A DNA stretch of 64,000 nt. It comes from Thermococcus sp. MV5 (GTDB taxonomy: Archaea > Methanobacteriota_B > Thermococci > Thermococcales > Thermococcaceae). This document shows positions 8,430 through 16,221 of the stretch, in pieces; the first letter of the stretch is position 1; each line of letters starts with the position of its first letter. Made by a program: the position numbers and the translations under genes. The stretch is taken from contig NZ_SNUE01000003.1 of the NCBI RefSeq assembly GCF_012027425.1, forward strand, positions 1-64,000. Reading direction: 5' to 3'. A model generated the notes under the pieces. The model did no database searches. It was given only the letters and a program-made list of their open reading frames with translations, and was not told the origin of the DNA.

Positions 8430-9438
8430 GGTTACCACCTAGTTTTGACCCACTCTTAATTTCATTGATGATCTTGAGTACCAACTCCCTACTAAGCCCT
8501 TCCTTTTCAAGGCTTTTAATGATTTCCTCCAAGCTTTCCTTTTCCTCCTTAAAGAACCTAAAGAAAAGGCCCAAAATCTTCTCCAAAACCCTCAGCCAGA
8601 GGCCAGTTTCAACTATAAAAGCTATTATCGCCACAAAAAGAATGTAGTAAAACACCAGCTCCCTATTTAATGCTCTCCTTATGGTTATGGTTCCCGAGGA
8701 ATAGGGGTTGAAGTCCCTGTGGTGGGCTTCATCTATAAAAAACGGGCCGCCTGTATAGTCCAGGAGGTTCTTTATGAACTCCTCGTTCTCCCTGAAGAGA
8801 GAGTTCGTGAATATATCCGGGTCTGAGATAAGTATTATCTCACCCTCCCCGTATTCAACTTCTTCAACAATCGCAAATGCCCCATAGCTGTTTCTGAAGA
8901 TTGAGGAATTAGGGGTGTAAACGAGTGCATTCTCAGAATTTAGAATTACCGATGGGTTGTACATCACTATTCTTTCGACGTTCTTGGCGAGATCAGGATC
9001 AGCTATCTCAGCGGTTATCGGGTACTGGTAGTTCTTGGAGTAAATTGGTGTTATTAGCTCTCCCCTTCCGAATCTCTGTTCAACTCCCAGTCCTTCCAAA
9101 ATCTCGTTGCCCGTTCCAAAGTCATCCGCTAAAATTAGGGTGTTTCCATTTTCGAGGAATCTCTTGAGCTCCCATATTTCTTCATTCGTGAAGTCCAGAT
9201 TGGGCCCCACTATTATCAGAGTGCCCTTTCTCTCTCCGAGGCCCATTGACTCATAAGTGCTTAAAACTGGAACTATTTCTCCCTTCGAATATAAAAGCCT
9301 TCCAAAGCTCGAAACTCCGTTCCAATCGGTATTTAAAACGCTGTACTCTGCACTGCTCTTGAAGACCGGGACCGATAGGGGCATGATAATCATTGAAACC
9401 CCAACAATGAGCATTATTGCATAGAACACCCGGTTCAT
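8419..9438 (-). CDS. DUF4350-type membrane protein of the MoxR operon
   Basis: A 339-residue protein: an N-terminal helix (8-28), an extracytoplasmic domain with WNGVSSFGRLLYSKGEIVPVL and the glutamine-amidotransferase-like fold segments LIIVGPNLDFTNEEIWELKRFLENGNTLILADDFG typical of DUF4350, then a second helix (about 268-288), and a charged cytoplasmic tail. DUF4350 genes commonly sit between DUF4129 and moxR genes, exactly as here. It overlaps both neighbours by a few bases. No enzymatic residues are evident; a structural or binding role within the MoxR system is inferred. Confidence 0.8.
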   Translation of the reverse strand: MNRVFYAIMLIVGVSMIIMPLSVPVFKSSAEYSVLNTDWNGVSSFGRLLYSKGEIVPVLSTYESMGLGERKGTLIIVGPNLDFTNEEIWELKRFLENGNTLILADDFGTGNEILEGLGVEQRFGRGELITPIYSKNYQYPITAEIADPDLAKNVERIVMYNPSVILNSENALVYTPNSSIFRNSYGAFAIVEEVEYGEGEIILISDPDIFTNSLFRENEEFIKNLLDYTGGPFFIDEAHHRDFNPYSSGTITIRRALNRELVFYYILFVAIIAFIVETGLWLRVLEKILGLFFRFFKEEKESLEEIIKSLEKEGLSRELVLKIINEIKSGSKLGGNHGR

Positions 9439-11201
9439 AGCTCCTCCCTCACGAAAACTTTGACTATTGCTGTTGCAGCGCTTCTCACTCCCTCAATAAT
9501 ATCTTTAACTCCCAACCTTTTCCTCCCGTAGACGGCCATTTCGTGAAGAAGCGTTACCCTCTTTAACTCCGAAACAAAACTCTCATTCTCAAGTCTTTTG
9601 AGGAGCTCTCTTGGTGTTATTGACTTTGGAAGGTTGTAAAGTTTTCTGAAGAAGTTATACAGGAAGCGGTAGGATTTTATCAAATCCGGCTTCTCTTCGC
9701 TCATTAAAATTTCTTCCCTTTCCTCTTTGGGTTTTATCTCCATGATTGAGGTCTTGGGCTTTCTTGTGAGGACCTTATAAGCTGCAAAACCCAAAACCAA
9801 AAATACAATGAAAATCAAGAACCTTTGAAGGTAATTGTATGGGACAGCTTGGATCTCTACAAGGTTAGAGATGCTCTCTGCAAACTCGTCATTCCCCGGG
9901 AATCTGACATATACTGCATGCTCCCCCCTCTCAAAACGCAGGGATAGCGTGAAGTTCCCCTTAGCAGTTATCGTTTTGGTGAATCTGTCATCAACGTATA
10001 TCTCAAGAGGTATTTCATTTGATGTTCCATTAACATAACCGGGGATCTTAACTTCTTCATTCTCTTTAACTTCTCCTCCTTCAAAAAACAGCCTTATTGT
10101 AAGCCTCTTCTTGGAGGGGAAAAGTGTTAGCGTTGTTGTTGCTCCCTCATGCACATCATCTCCAAGAAAAGACAGCGTTGCATTTTTGCTTTCAAAAACC
10201 TCCCCCAATTCAAAAACAAAGGTGCCGTTTTCATCTGTGCGGAATGTATACTTTTCGCCATCTACCTCCAAAATAATTGCCTTCCCCGGGAGATAATTTC
10301 CAAAATAATCAAACAGATGACCTTCTATTGTTACATTAACCCCCGGTTTTTCCAGGGCAATTATTTGGGTTGGTATCTTTTGGACGTTTATATGAAGAAC
10401 GTTTGAGGTAATCACCTGACTCCCATTCACTGCTCGAGCATACACCTCATAAAGGCCGGTTTCATTGAAAGAATAGCGAAGCTTGAACCCCCCGTTTATT
10501 ACTTCTGGCGTGTAAGAAGCGTTGTTTATTATAACCCTCACGTCCTCAAGGCCGAGGGTATAGCCATAAAAGGTGATGTTTTCGTATAAAAACGGCTTAT
10601 CCTTTGATGAAAATATTGAGAATTCCTTTGGGGCCGATAATCTGTTGAGCATCTCTTCATACCTCTCTATAAGCTTGGTTATTTTGTCAAGGGCCTCGTA
10701 GGTTTCCCTGAGGTCAAAATTTAAAGCCTCTCCATTTTCTCCGATTAGCCTTACCCCGGAAATATGGCCCAGGTTGAGATAAATCTCATCCATAGATGCT
10801 CTCATAGAGAAAAGATTTCTCCTTGCGTCCAAAAAGTTGCCGTTTTCCAGGCTCTCCATAAATCCCTGATGGCTTGAAGAGAGTATAAATACTCCCTCTC
10901 CAAGGCCCTTAAAGCGATATGCAAGCTCAAGGGCAGAGGGCCTCACTCCAAAGGAATTATACTTTACAACCTCCTCGACGGTAATGTTTGTGAGGGAATA
11001 GAAGGACTCAGCATTAATCACGGTGTCATTTTTATTTTCGAGGATGTCATTTAAAAGTGAGTTAAAGTCTCCGAGACCAGTGTTAAAGTACAGATAAATC
11101 CCATAATCATCCCCTTCTACTTGAGAATAGTCCTCAGCGTAAGCAAATCCTGAAATAGTACTTATGACCACAAAAATCGAAATAAAGATTCTCCATCTCA
11201 T
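9435..11201 (-). CDS. Secreted/membrane Ig-like protein with DUF4129 tail
   Basis: A 588-residue protein with a signal peptide (1-22, ending GFAYAED), a helical region to about residue 195, three or so beta-sandwich domains (about 200-440; for example IPTQIIALEKPGVNVTIEG), one transmembrane helix (about 455-475, LIFIVFLVLGFAAYKVL), and a cytoplasmic C-terminal domain of DUF4129 type (YNFFRKLYNLPKSITPREL). It is the first gene of the MoxR operon. The layout suggests an outside sensing or adhesion domain connected to the MoxR/DUF58 machinery inside. Many N-x-S/T sequons are present in the outside part, in keeping with the nearby AglB. Confidence 0.8.
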   Translation of the reverse strand: MRWRIFISIFVVISTISGFAYAEDYSQVEGDDYGIYLYFNTGLGDFNSLLNDILENKNDTVINAESFYSLTNITVEEVVKYNSFGVRPSALELAYRFKGLGEGVFILSSSHQGFMESLENGNFLDARRNLFSMRASMDEIYLNLGHISGVRLIGENGEALNFDLRETYEALDKITKLIERYEEMLNRLSAPKEFSIFSSKDKPFLYENITFYGYTLGLEDVRVIINNASYTPEVINGGFKLRYSFNETGLYEVYARAVNGSQVITSNVLHINVQKIPTQIIALEKPGVNVTIEGHLFDYFGNYLPGKAIILEVDGEKYTFRTDENGTFVFELGEVFESKNATLSFLGDDVHEGATTTLTLFPSKKRLTIRLFFEGGEVKENEEVKIPGYVNGTSNEIPLEIYVDDRFTKTITAKGNFTLSLRFERGEHAVYVRFPGNDEFAESISNLVEIQAVPYNYLQRFLIFIVFLVLGFAAYKVLTRKPKTSIMEIKPKEEREEILMSEEKPDLIKSYRFLYNFFRKLYNLPKSITPRELLKRLENESFVSELKRVTLLHEMAVYGRKRLGVKDIIEGVRSAATAIVKVFVREEL

Positions 11202-11269
11202 TTTTACCAGTGAAAATTTCGCAAGATAAATCTTTTAAAGTTAGTGGTGCCTTATAACTTGGGGTAAAA

Positions 11270-12010
11270 ATGGAGCTGAAGTATATTGTAAGCGCAGCAC
11301 TGGAAATTTCCGGCGGATTGGTGGCTTTAAAAGGATTCTTGGTTGTTAATCAAAGTTACATTAATTTAGGAATCGCTGGGATGTTTTTAGGCGCTGTTGT
11401 TCTAACTTTGAAATCCTCCAAGTATGTGAAGAAAGACGCTGCTGACATGCTCTTAAACTCTCAAAAAGGGTTCTTTAAAAATCTCCTAAGCAACTTAAAG
11501 CTCGAAGGGAATGCCGTTTACCTTCCCCCTTATGAAAATCTTCCCAAAGGCGGTATTTTCGTACCCTTACACGAAGAATTTGACCTCGACCCTGCGAGAC
11601 TTGATGAGAACACTTTCTTCTTAACAGATGTACCAGATGAAGAATCAATGGGGCTTCTCATGACCTCCTTGGGAAGAGACCTCCTCGAGAAGTATGAAGA
11701 GCACTTGGAGGCCCCAATTAGCAGTACTCCAGAGGTGGAGTCTTCAGCAGGTTCGGTTTTAATGGCCTTAGGGCTGGCAAGGAGAGTTCACATAGAGGAA
11801 AACGAGAGTGAAATTAGAGTTATTGTGACACCCGAAGTTTCATGCAATCCTGAAGAATGCGAAAAGGCCCCGTGTCCAATATGTGCATCAATTCTCTTAG
11901 GCCTAGCCAAGGCAACGGATAACCTTATAGGTGTGGAAAGCTTTGAGAAAAAGGATTATGGCATTGAAATAAAGGCCAGAAAGCTTGGAGGAGTTAGGGA
12001 ATGGATGTAG
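11270..12010 (+). CDS. Uncharacterised membrane-anchored protein with four-Cys cluster
   Basis: A 246-residue protein with two N-terminal helices (about 5-25 and 28-48) and a soluble domain of about 190 residues. Near the C-terminus it has CNPEECEKAPCPIC, a C-x4-C-x4-C-x2-C cluster that could bind zinc or an iron-sulfur centre. I recognise no named family with certainty. It is divergent from the MoxR operon with a TATA-like TTTTAAAG about 35 bp upstream of ATG, and its end overlaps the following small membrane gene by 10 bp. Confidence 0.75.
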   Translation: MELKYIVSAALEISGGLVALKGFLVVNQSYINLGIAGMFLGAVVLTLKSSKYVKKDAADMLLNSQKGFFKNLLSNLKLEGNAVYLPPYENLPKGGIFVPLHEEFDLDPARLDENTFFLTDVPDEESMGLLMTSLGRDLLEKYEEHLEAPISSTPEVESSAGSVLMALGLARRVHIEENESEIRVIVTPEVSCNPEECEKAPCPICASILLGLAKATDNLIGVESFEKKDYGIEIKARKLGGVREWM

Positions 12011-12243
12011 AGGATTACATGCTTCTCTTCCTCTCGTCATGGATTCTCATAGCGGCCCTGGCAACAAAGACCGTCGACGTATTTCTCACCTTAACCCTCA
12101 TAGGCCTTCTCATCACCCTTGAGGTTGGGAGCTTATTCTTAAGCAAAGAACAAAAAGAGAGCTTAAAACCACTGGTTGAGCTCTTGCTCGTGATATTTGC
12201 AATAATAGTGATGAAAAAAGTCTATGAAGTTTTGAGCAGCTGA
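12001..12243 (+). CDS. Small membrane protein, two or three helices
   Basis: An 80-residue protein, nearly all hydrophobic: a long helix pair (5-45, MLLFLSSWILIAALATKTV...) and a third helix at 58-75 with a short lysine-rich link (SKEQKESLK). It overlaps the end of the preceding Cys-cluster protein, so the two are probably made together. No family is recognised. GGAGTTAGGG just before its ATG serves as the ribosome site. Confidence 0.65.
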   Translation: MDVEDYMLLFLSSWILIAALATKTVDVFLTLTLIGLLITLEVGSLFLSKEQKESLKPLVELLLVIFAIIVMKKVYEVLSS

Positions 12244-12300
12244 AAGACCAAACATATTTAAGTCTTCAAAGGATTAAGTTTTTTGGTGGGAGGTTTGGAA

Positions 12301-12882
12301 GTGGAGTTTAATGAGAGAAGAATATCTTTGAGCAACAAAAAGATTAACAAACTTGATGAGTTTGTTTTCAAAGTCTCTCAAATCCTAGAAAAATACACGG
12401 ATTATGTGATAGTGAGTGGATACGTTTCAATTCTTTTTGGACGATCAAGAGGGACTGAAGATATTGATTTTATAATTTCCCCTCTCCCTTTGGAGGAGTT
12501 TAAAAAACTTTATGAGAAGTTCATAGAAAACGGATTTGAGTTCATAAACTCAGATGATCCCAAGGAGCTTTTCGAAATGTTAACCGATAAGCAGGCAATT
12601 AGAGTGTGCGAAATCGGAACCATCTTTCCAAATGCGGAGATAAAACTTCCAAAAGACAAGTTCCACTTAGAAGCATTAAACCAAAGGATCGAAGTTAGAA
12701 TTAGTGACAGAAAGATTTTCATCTCGCCAATAGAGCTACAGATAGCCTACAAACTCTATCTGGGCAGTGATAGAGATATTGAAGATGCTATATTTTTGTA
12801 TCAGCTTTTTAAGGAATACATTGATCATGAAAAACTCCAATATTGGAAATCTCAGCTTGGGGTGGCAGAGTTTGAACTCTAA
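12301..12882 (+). CDS. Nucleotidyltransferase-fold protein (MNT/AbiEii-like)
   Basis: A 193-residue protein with the pol-beta-type nucleotidyltransferase core: VSGYVSILFGRSRGTEDIDFII, in which G-x-S-x-GTEDIDF supplies the metal-binding acidic pair. A helical C-terminal half follows (ELQIAYKLYLGSDRDIEDA) like that of AbiEii/DUF6036-type proteins. A GTG at 12301 is chosen as start because GGAGGT lies 6 bp before it; a TTG at 12283 would place that site inside the gene. It is followed 7 bp later by a 60-codon helical gene, an arrangement typical of toxin-antitoxin pairs in which the nucleotidyltransferase is one member. Confidence 0.75.
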   Translation: MEFNERRISLSNKKINKLDEFVFKVSQILEKYTDYVIVSGYVSILFGRSRGTEDIDFIISPLPLEEFKKLYEKFIENGFEFINSDDPKELFEMLTDKQAIRVCEIGTIFPNAEIKLPKDKFHLEALNQRIEVRISDRKIFISPIELQIAYKLYLGSDRDIEDAIFLYQLFKEYIDHEKLQYWKSQLGVAEFEL

Positions 12883-12889
12883 GCGGGAC

Positions 12890-13072
12890 ATGAAGGAGCG
12901 AATAGAGTTTATAAAACGCTATGTTGAATGGCTTAAGAAAACACCCAATGAAGTGTGGAGCGCCCAGCAGGCCGAGCTCATCAATGCTCTTCTCGAGAAT
13001 GCAAAGAACTTTCCTTTGTCAAAGGAAGAATACTTGAAAATTAAAGAAAGAGCCAAAAGAGCACGCAATTAA
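12890..13072 (+). CDS. 60-residue helical partner protein
   Basis: A small acidic/basic helical protein (MKERIEFIKRYVEWLKK, then EVWSAQQAELINALLENAK) with no recognised domain. It starts 7 bp after the nucleotidyltransferase, with a weak GCGGGA site. A longer upstream frame exists but would overlap the preceding gene by more than 100 bp. A second, decayed copy of its ENAKNFPLSKEEYL part is found at 13571-13624 with only synonymous changes, which shows that it really codes for protein. Perhaps the antitoxin or regulator of the nucleotidyltransferase. Confidence 0.7.
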   Translation: MKERIEFIKRYVEWLKKTPNEVWSAQQAELINALLENAKNFPLSKEEYLKIKERAKRARN

Positions 13073-13131
13073 TGGGTTTTCTACGGGAAGATAAAAGCCC
13101 TTAGCAAAATTTGAGAAAACGGTATTATCGA

Positions 13132-13400
13132 TCACAAACAAAGCACTTCCACCTCTGCTATGATATCTTCTTTGCTCAGCCTTCTAATTGGAATACTCCT
13201 TTTGTGGAACTCCTGAATTAGCTCATCTCTAGTGATTCCTAGAAGTTCTGCCGCTTTTCCCAAGCTAATCTTTTTATCAAGGTAAGCTCTAACTACAATT
13301 TCCCAAAACAGCTCTTTATCTTTTTTAGGAGATTTATTATCCGTTCAGGATTAGTGCAACGATTTTTTTCAAACTCACTTATCATCCAAAGCTCTTCCAT
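13132..13400 (-). pseudogene. UPF0175-like antitoxin with a frameshift in an A-run
   Basis: From ATG at 13400 the frame reads MEELWMISEFEKNRCTNPER then IINLLKK. The protein continues in another frame as KDKELFWEIVVRAYLDKKIS then LGKAAELLGITRDELIQEFH, ending IIAEVEVLCL. The two frames meet at a run of six A residues (T6 at 13321-13326 on the plus strand); one more A would restore a protein of about 89 residues, the same size as the UPF0175 gene at 5172. No PIN toxin follows it. Either a pseudogene or a homopolymer reading error. Confidence 0.65.
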
Positions 13401-13424
13401 ATTTCCACATCCTTCAGGGTGATG

Positions 13425-13570
13425 GTTCCAACGAGTTAACCCCTCTTCTCATCGGGTTGTATTAAAGCGGCCCTTTCAGGACCCTGTTAAATTAAAAAAT
13501 ATTTAAGGGTTTCACTCCTCACGGGCTGGCTTTAAAATCCCTCATCTTCCTAAAAAGCGAGGCTTTCAAA
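13425..13570 (-). repeat. TnpB-right-end-like repeat, copy A (inverted)
   Basis: The reverse complement of this stretch runs GAAAGCCTCG...GATGAGGGATTTTAAAGCCAG, then CGTGAGGAGTGAAACCCTT, CCTGAAAGGGCCGCTTTAA, CAACCCGATGAGAAGAGGGG and TTAACTCGTTGGAACC. The same blocks, in the same order, occur on the plus strand at 17255-17397. Copy A stops after GGAACC and lacks the terminal CCCTTCAAGGCGGGGAG hairpin of copy B. The copies face each other across 13.6-17.3 kb. The 5' edge (13568-13570) cuts into the remnant of a small protein gene. Confidence 0.7.
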
Positions 13571-13624
13571 GAAAATGCAAAGAACTTTCCTTTGTCAAAG
13601 GAGGAATATCTTGTTGGTGGATAA
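13571..13624 (+). pseudogene. Remnant of a second copy of the 60-residue gene
   Basis: In frame it reads ENAKNFPLSKEEYLVGG then TAA. Over 42 nt it has 37 identities with 12995-13036 in the intact gene, and all five differences are synonymous (Glu, Glu, Tyr, and two in Leu). The upstream part has been replaced by repeat copy A. It implies a former paralogous nucleotidyltransferase/small-protein pair here. Confidence 0.65.
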
Positions 13625-13626
13625 TA

Positions 13627-13797
13627 ATGAACTTCTATGATAGAGAGACGGAGCTTAAAGCACTTGAAAAAAGTTTTGAGCTCACAAATATGAGGTCTTC
13701 CCTAGTTATAATCACAGGCCGACGGAGAATTGGAGAAACAAGGCTTGCTAGAGAATTTCTCTCAAGAAAAATGCCTCATACATTGACTGCGGACTAA
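13627..13797 (+). pseudogene. N-terminal stub of an archaeal ATPase_2 family gene
   Basis: Fifty-six codons from ATG: MNFYDRETELKALEKSFEL then SLVIITGRRRIGETRLAREFL. This is the usual start of archaeal ATPases of Pfam ATPase_2 (normally 350-470 residues), in which the P-loop reads GRRR-GKT-L. Here the P-loop lysine is Glu (GETR), and the frame stops after about 56 residues. A GGTGG site is still in place. From 13798 to 13965 I see no further convincing coding sequence. A pseudogene is the only reasonable reading. Confidence 0.65.
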
Positions 13798-13965
13798 GAA
13801 GGAGAGGAGGTTTATGGAGATAAAAATAAGGATCCTGCCATCCTGAAAATTTCTCCTGGAATCTGAAGATACAAATTGTTAGATCAAAATTTGAGTTAAG
13901 AACAAAAGGCTCATGGAGAGTTCCAGAATTGTGGTGAAAAATATTGATGAAAGAGGAAAGGAGTT

Positions 13966-15108
13966 TTACCAATGCTCCAAGAGATAGTCTTTTTCATCTA
14001 AGAATGTCTTTGCCCTTTCTTTTATCAGTTTTTCTGCTTCTAGAGTGCTCATGTCTCTCGTTTTCTCAACAAAATCAGCAGTTTTGGCAAAATAGAGTGG
14101 AACCAAGGGGTCTGCTTCGTTCAATATGCCGTCCTTATATGCGATTGCACCATCGAAAAGAACGTGGCTCCACAGAACGTCGTCAAAATCAAAGGTCTTC
14201 AGGGCTTTTTTCACGCCTTCAAAGGTCTCCTTTGAGAGGGCTCTCCTTAGAATTTCTTCGTTTTGTGCAAAAAGCTCCTTTGCCCTTATTTTGAGTAACT
14301 CCAAAGTGACATTTACTGCTTCGGGCTCTTCGTATGTGGATTCGCCCCATATGGGGACCTCATCAATCTTCCTCACATGCTTCCATTTCTCTTCGTACTT
14401 CTTCATGAGCATAAAGAGTGTACCCACAACTTGGTTGAACATTGGCCCAAGAGAAGCTGCGGGGTCCTTGGGGTCATGAATCTTAAGTCCTAGGGTGGTT
14501 TGGGTTACTCTGAATCCTTCGGCTATTGCGGTAGTTGTTAAAAATATGTCCACCCCAAAGCGAGCCACATTACTCTTCCATATCTCCTCGTCTTTAAGAT
14601 ATACATCGAAGAGCTTTGCACTTATCCCAAAATCTCCTCCTATTGGTTGTCGTATGTTCTTTCCATAAAGGGAAGCTGTCATTGGGTATGCTATGTTATT
14701 GGTTATTGTCCCGTCATATTTGTGCCTTATATAATAGGGGGCAACGAAGTCATAACCTTCCTCAATTGGTTTTGTAAATTTGTATATCCACTCTGGGGTT
14801 ATGCTTCTCAAATCGCTATCAACAAAAACAAGGATATCGGCTTCTTTTTCACGTGCAAACTCCATGAGCTCTTTCATAGCACTGCCTTTTCCGGGAATTG
14901 GCCATTTATACACAAAACTCTGTACTTCGACCCCATCTGGAACTTGTGTCTTTAGAACTACCTCCCTTGTCCCATCACTACTGCCGCCGTCTGCATTAAC
15001 TATTATTCCTCCTCCAAAATATTTTTTCAAGCCTTCAGCAGCTTGTTTGATTACAAAACCTATGGTCTCAGCGTTGTTGTAACTTGGTACTCCTACCATG
15101 ACCTTCAT
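13966..15108 (-). CDS. GT-A glycosyltransferase, glucosyl/mannosylglycerate synthase-like
   Basis: A 380-residue soluble glycosyltransferase. Motifs: VGVPSYNNAETIGFVIKQA, NADGGSSDGTREVV, the pyrophosphate-side PIPGKGSAM, the metal-binding FVDSDLRSI, and acceptor-side IGGDFGISAKL. No transmembrane helices. The overall pattern resembles enzymes making glucosylglycerate or mannosylglycerate, heat and salt protectants in Thermococcales relatives; I hold that loosely. ATG 15108 is chosen over GTG 15117 because GGGTGAGG precedes it. It is divergent from two MocA dehydrogenases and lies between two inverted repeats. Substrate not determinable. Confidence 0.8.
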   Translation of the reverse strand: MKVMVGVPSYNNAETIGFVIKQAAEGLKKYFGGGIIVNADGGSSDGTREVVLKTQVPDGVEVQSFVYKWPIPGKGSAMKELMEFAREKEADILVFVDSDLRSITPEWIYKFTKPIEEGYDFVAPYYIRHKYDGTITNNIAYPMTASLYGKNIRQPIGGDFGISAKLFDVYLKDEEIWKSNVARFGVDIFLTTTAIAEGFRVTQTTLGLKIHDPKDPAASLGPMFNQVVGTLFMLMKKYEEKWKHVRKIDEVPIWGESTYEEPEAVNVTLELLKIRAKELFAQNEEILRRALSKETFEGVKKALKTFDFDDVLWSHVLFDGAIAYKDGILNEADPLVPLYFAKTADFVEKTRDMSTLEAEKLIKERAKTFLDEKDYLLEHW

Positions 15109-15155
15109 TTTCCTCACCCATATACAACCATCTAAAGTGGTTTTTATTGGATAAA

Positions 15156-15165
15156 GTTTATATAT
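15156..15165 (+). promoter_or_regulatory. TATA box of the dehydrogenase pair
   Basis: GTTTATATAT lies about 30 bp before the chosen ATG at 15195, so the transcript would be nearly leaderless. Just upstream is AACCA-N7-TGGTT (15126-15142), a weak palindrome in the shared divergent region with the glycosyltransferase gene. Confidence 0.6.
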
Positions 15166-15194
15166 CTTTTGCTTACCTTATACTGGGGATATCC

Positions 15195-16220
15195 ATGAGC
15201 ACTGGTAAGCTTAAGGTAGGAGTTATTGGATGTGGGAACATATTCAACCTGGCTCATAAACCTGCCTTAAAGAAACTCCAGACCATAAAAGTAAGTGCAT
15301 GCATGGATATAGATGAAGAAAGGGCGAAAGATGCTGCAAAGCAGTTTAATGCCAAAGCCTTCGTGGATTTAAATGAGTTCCTTGAGTTGGATTTAGATGT
15401 TGTTGAGGTTCTTACTCCCACTTACACTCATGCAGAACTGGTTATGGCGGCTCTGAAAGCAGGTAAACATGTCATTGTAGAAAAACCCATAGCATTAACA
15501 TCCAAGGAAGCTGAAAAGATGATTAAAGTCGCAGAAAAGGAAGGATTGAAGCTTTTTGTGGGTCATGTTAGGAGGTTCGATAAAAGGTGGATTCAGATCA
15601 AGGATGTCATAAAGAAGAGAAATATCTTGCCCATGCAGATAAAGAAAAATGAAGTTCAAGGCCTTCCATTTCCTGCGGATTATTGGTATTGGGATGAGAA
15701 CAAGAGCGGTGGAGTTGCTTTAGATCTTGGAGTTCATGTTACGGACTTTTTGAGATGGCTATTTGAAAGTGAGCCTGTGGAGGTTTTTGGAAGCGGAAAA
15801 ATGATTAAGGAGCAAGCTCGAGAAAGAAACACCTATGATCACTTCATCATGATGATAAAGTTTGAAGGAGGAAAATTGGGGATAGCGGAGTTGAGTTGGG
15901 CATATCCATATCCAGCGCGCTACGGAGTCTTCTACCACCACCTCGATGTTATAGGAAAGAACGGAAGGATACGGTACACTCCAATGGATACTCCTGTGGT
16001 TGGTGTTGCAAAGAGCCAGTTTGAGATGCCTCGTTTTTCACCACTCCTCTCTACGTTCCCGGATGCCTTTGAAAGAGAGCTTAGACACTTCTTTGAGTGC
16101 ATAAAGATGGACAGAGAACCTGTAGTAAGTGCAGAGGATGCATTGATTGCTCTTAAGATTGCTGAGAAGGCAAAGGAGTCCGCTAAACTCGGTAAAGTCG
16201 TCGAGTTTGGAGGTGAATGA
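15195..16220 (+). CDS. Gfo/Idh/MocA family oxidoreductase (first of pair)
   Basis: A 341-residue NAD(P)-dependent dehydrogenase. The Rossmann motif is VGVIGCGNIFNLAH, the family EKP motif is GKHVIVEKPIALT, and the substrate-side LGVHVTDFLRWL has the conserved His. The ATG at 15195 is chosen because it follows the TATA box by the usual distance and starts the family fold directly; the 16 extra upstream codons would overlap the promoter. Followed after 1 bp by a second member of the same family. In context the pair probably oxidises, reduces or epimerises a sugar or cyclitol brought in by the ABC importer downstream. Confidence 0.88.
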   Translation: MSTGKLKVGVIGCGNIFNLAHKPALKKLQTIKVSACMDIDEERAKDAAKQFNAKAFVDLNEFLELDLDVVEVLTPTYTHAELVMAALKAGKHVIVEKPIALTSKEAEKMIKVAEKEGLKLFVGHVRRFDKRWIQIKDVIKKRNILPMQIKKNEVQGLPFPADYWYWDENKSGGVALDLGVHVTDFLRWLFESEPVEVFGSGKMIKEQARERNTYDHFIMMIKFEGGKLGIAELSWAYPYPARYGVFYHHLDVIGKNGRIRYTPMDTPVVGVAKSQFEMPRFSPLLSTFPDAFERELRHFFECIKMDREPVVSAEDALIALKIAEKAKESAKLGKVVEFGGE

Positions 16221-16221
16221 A

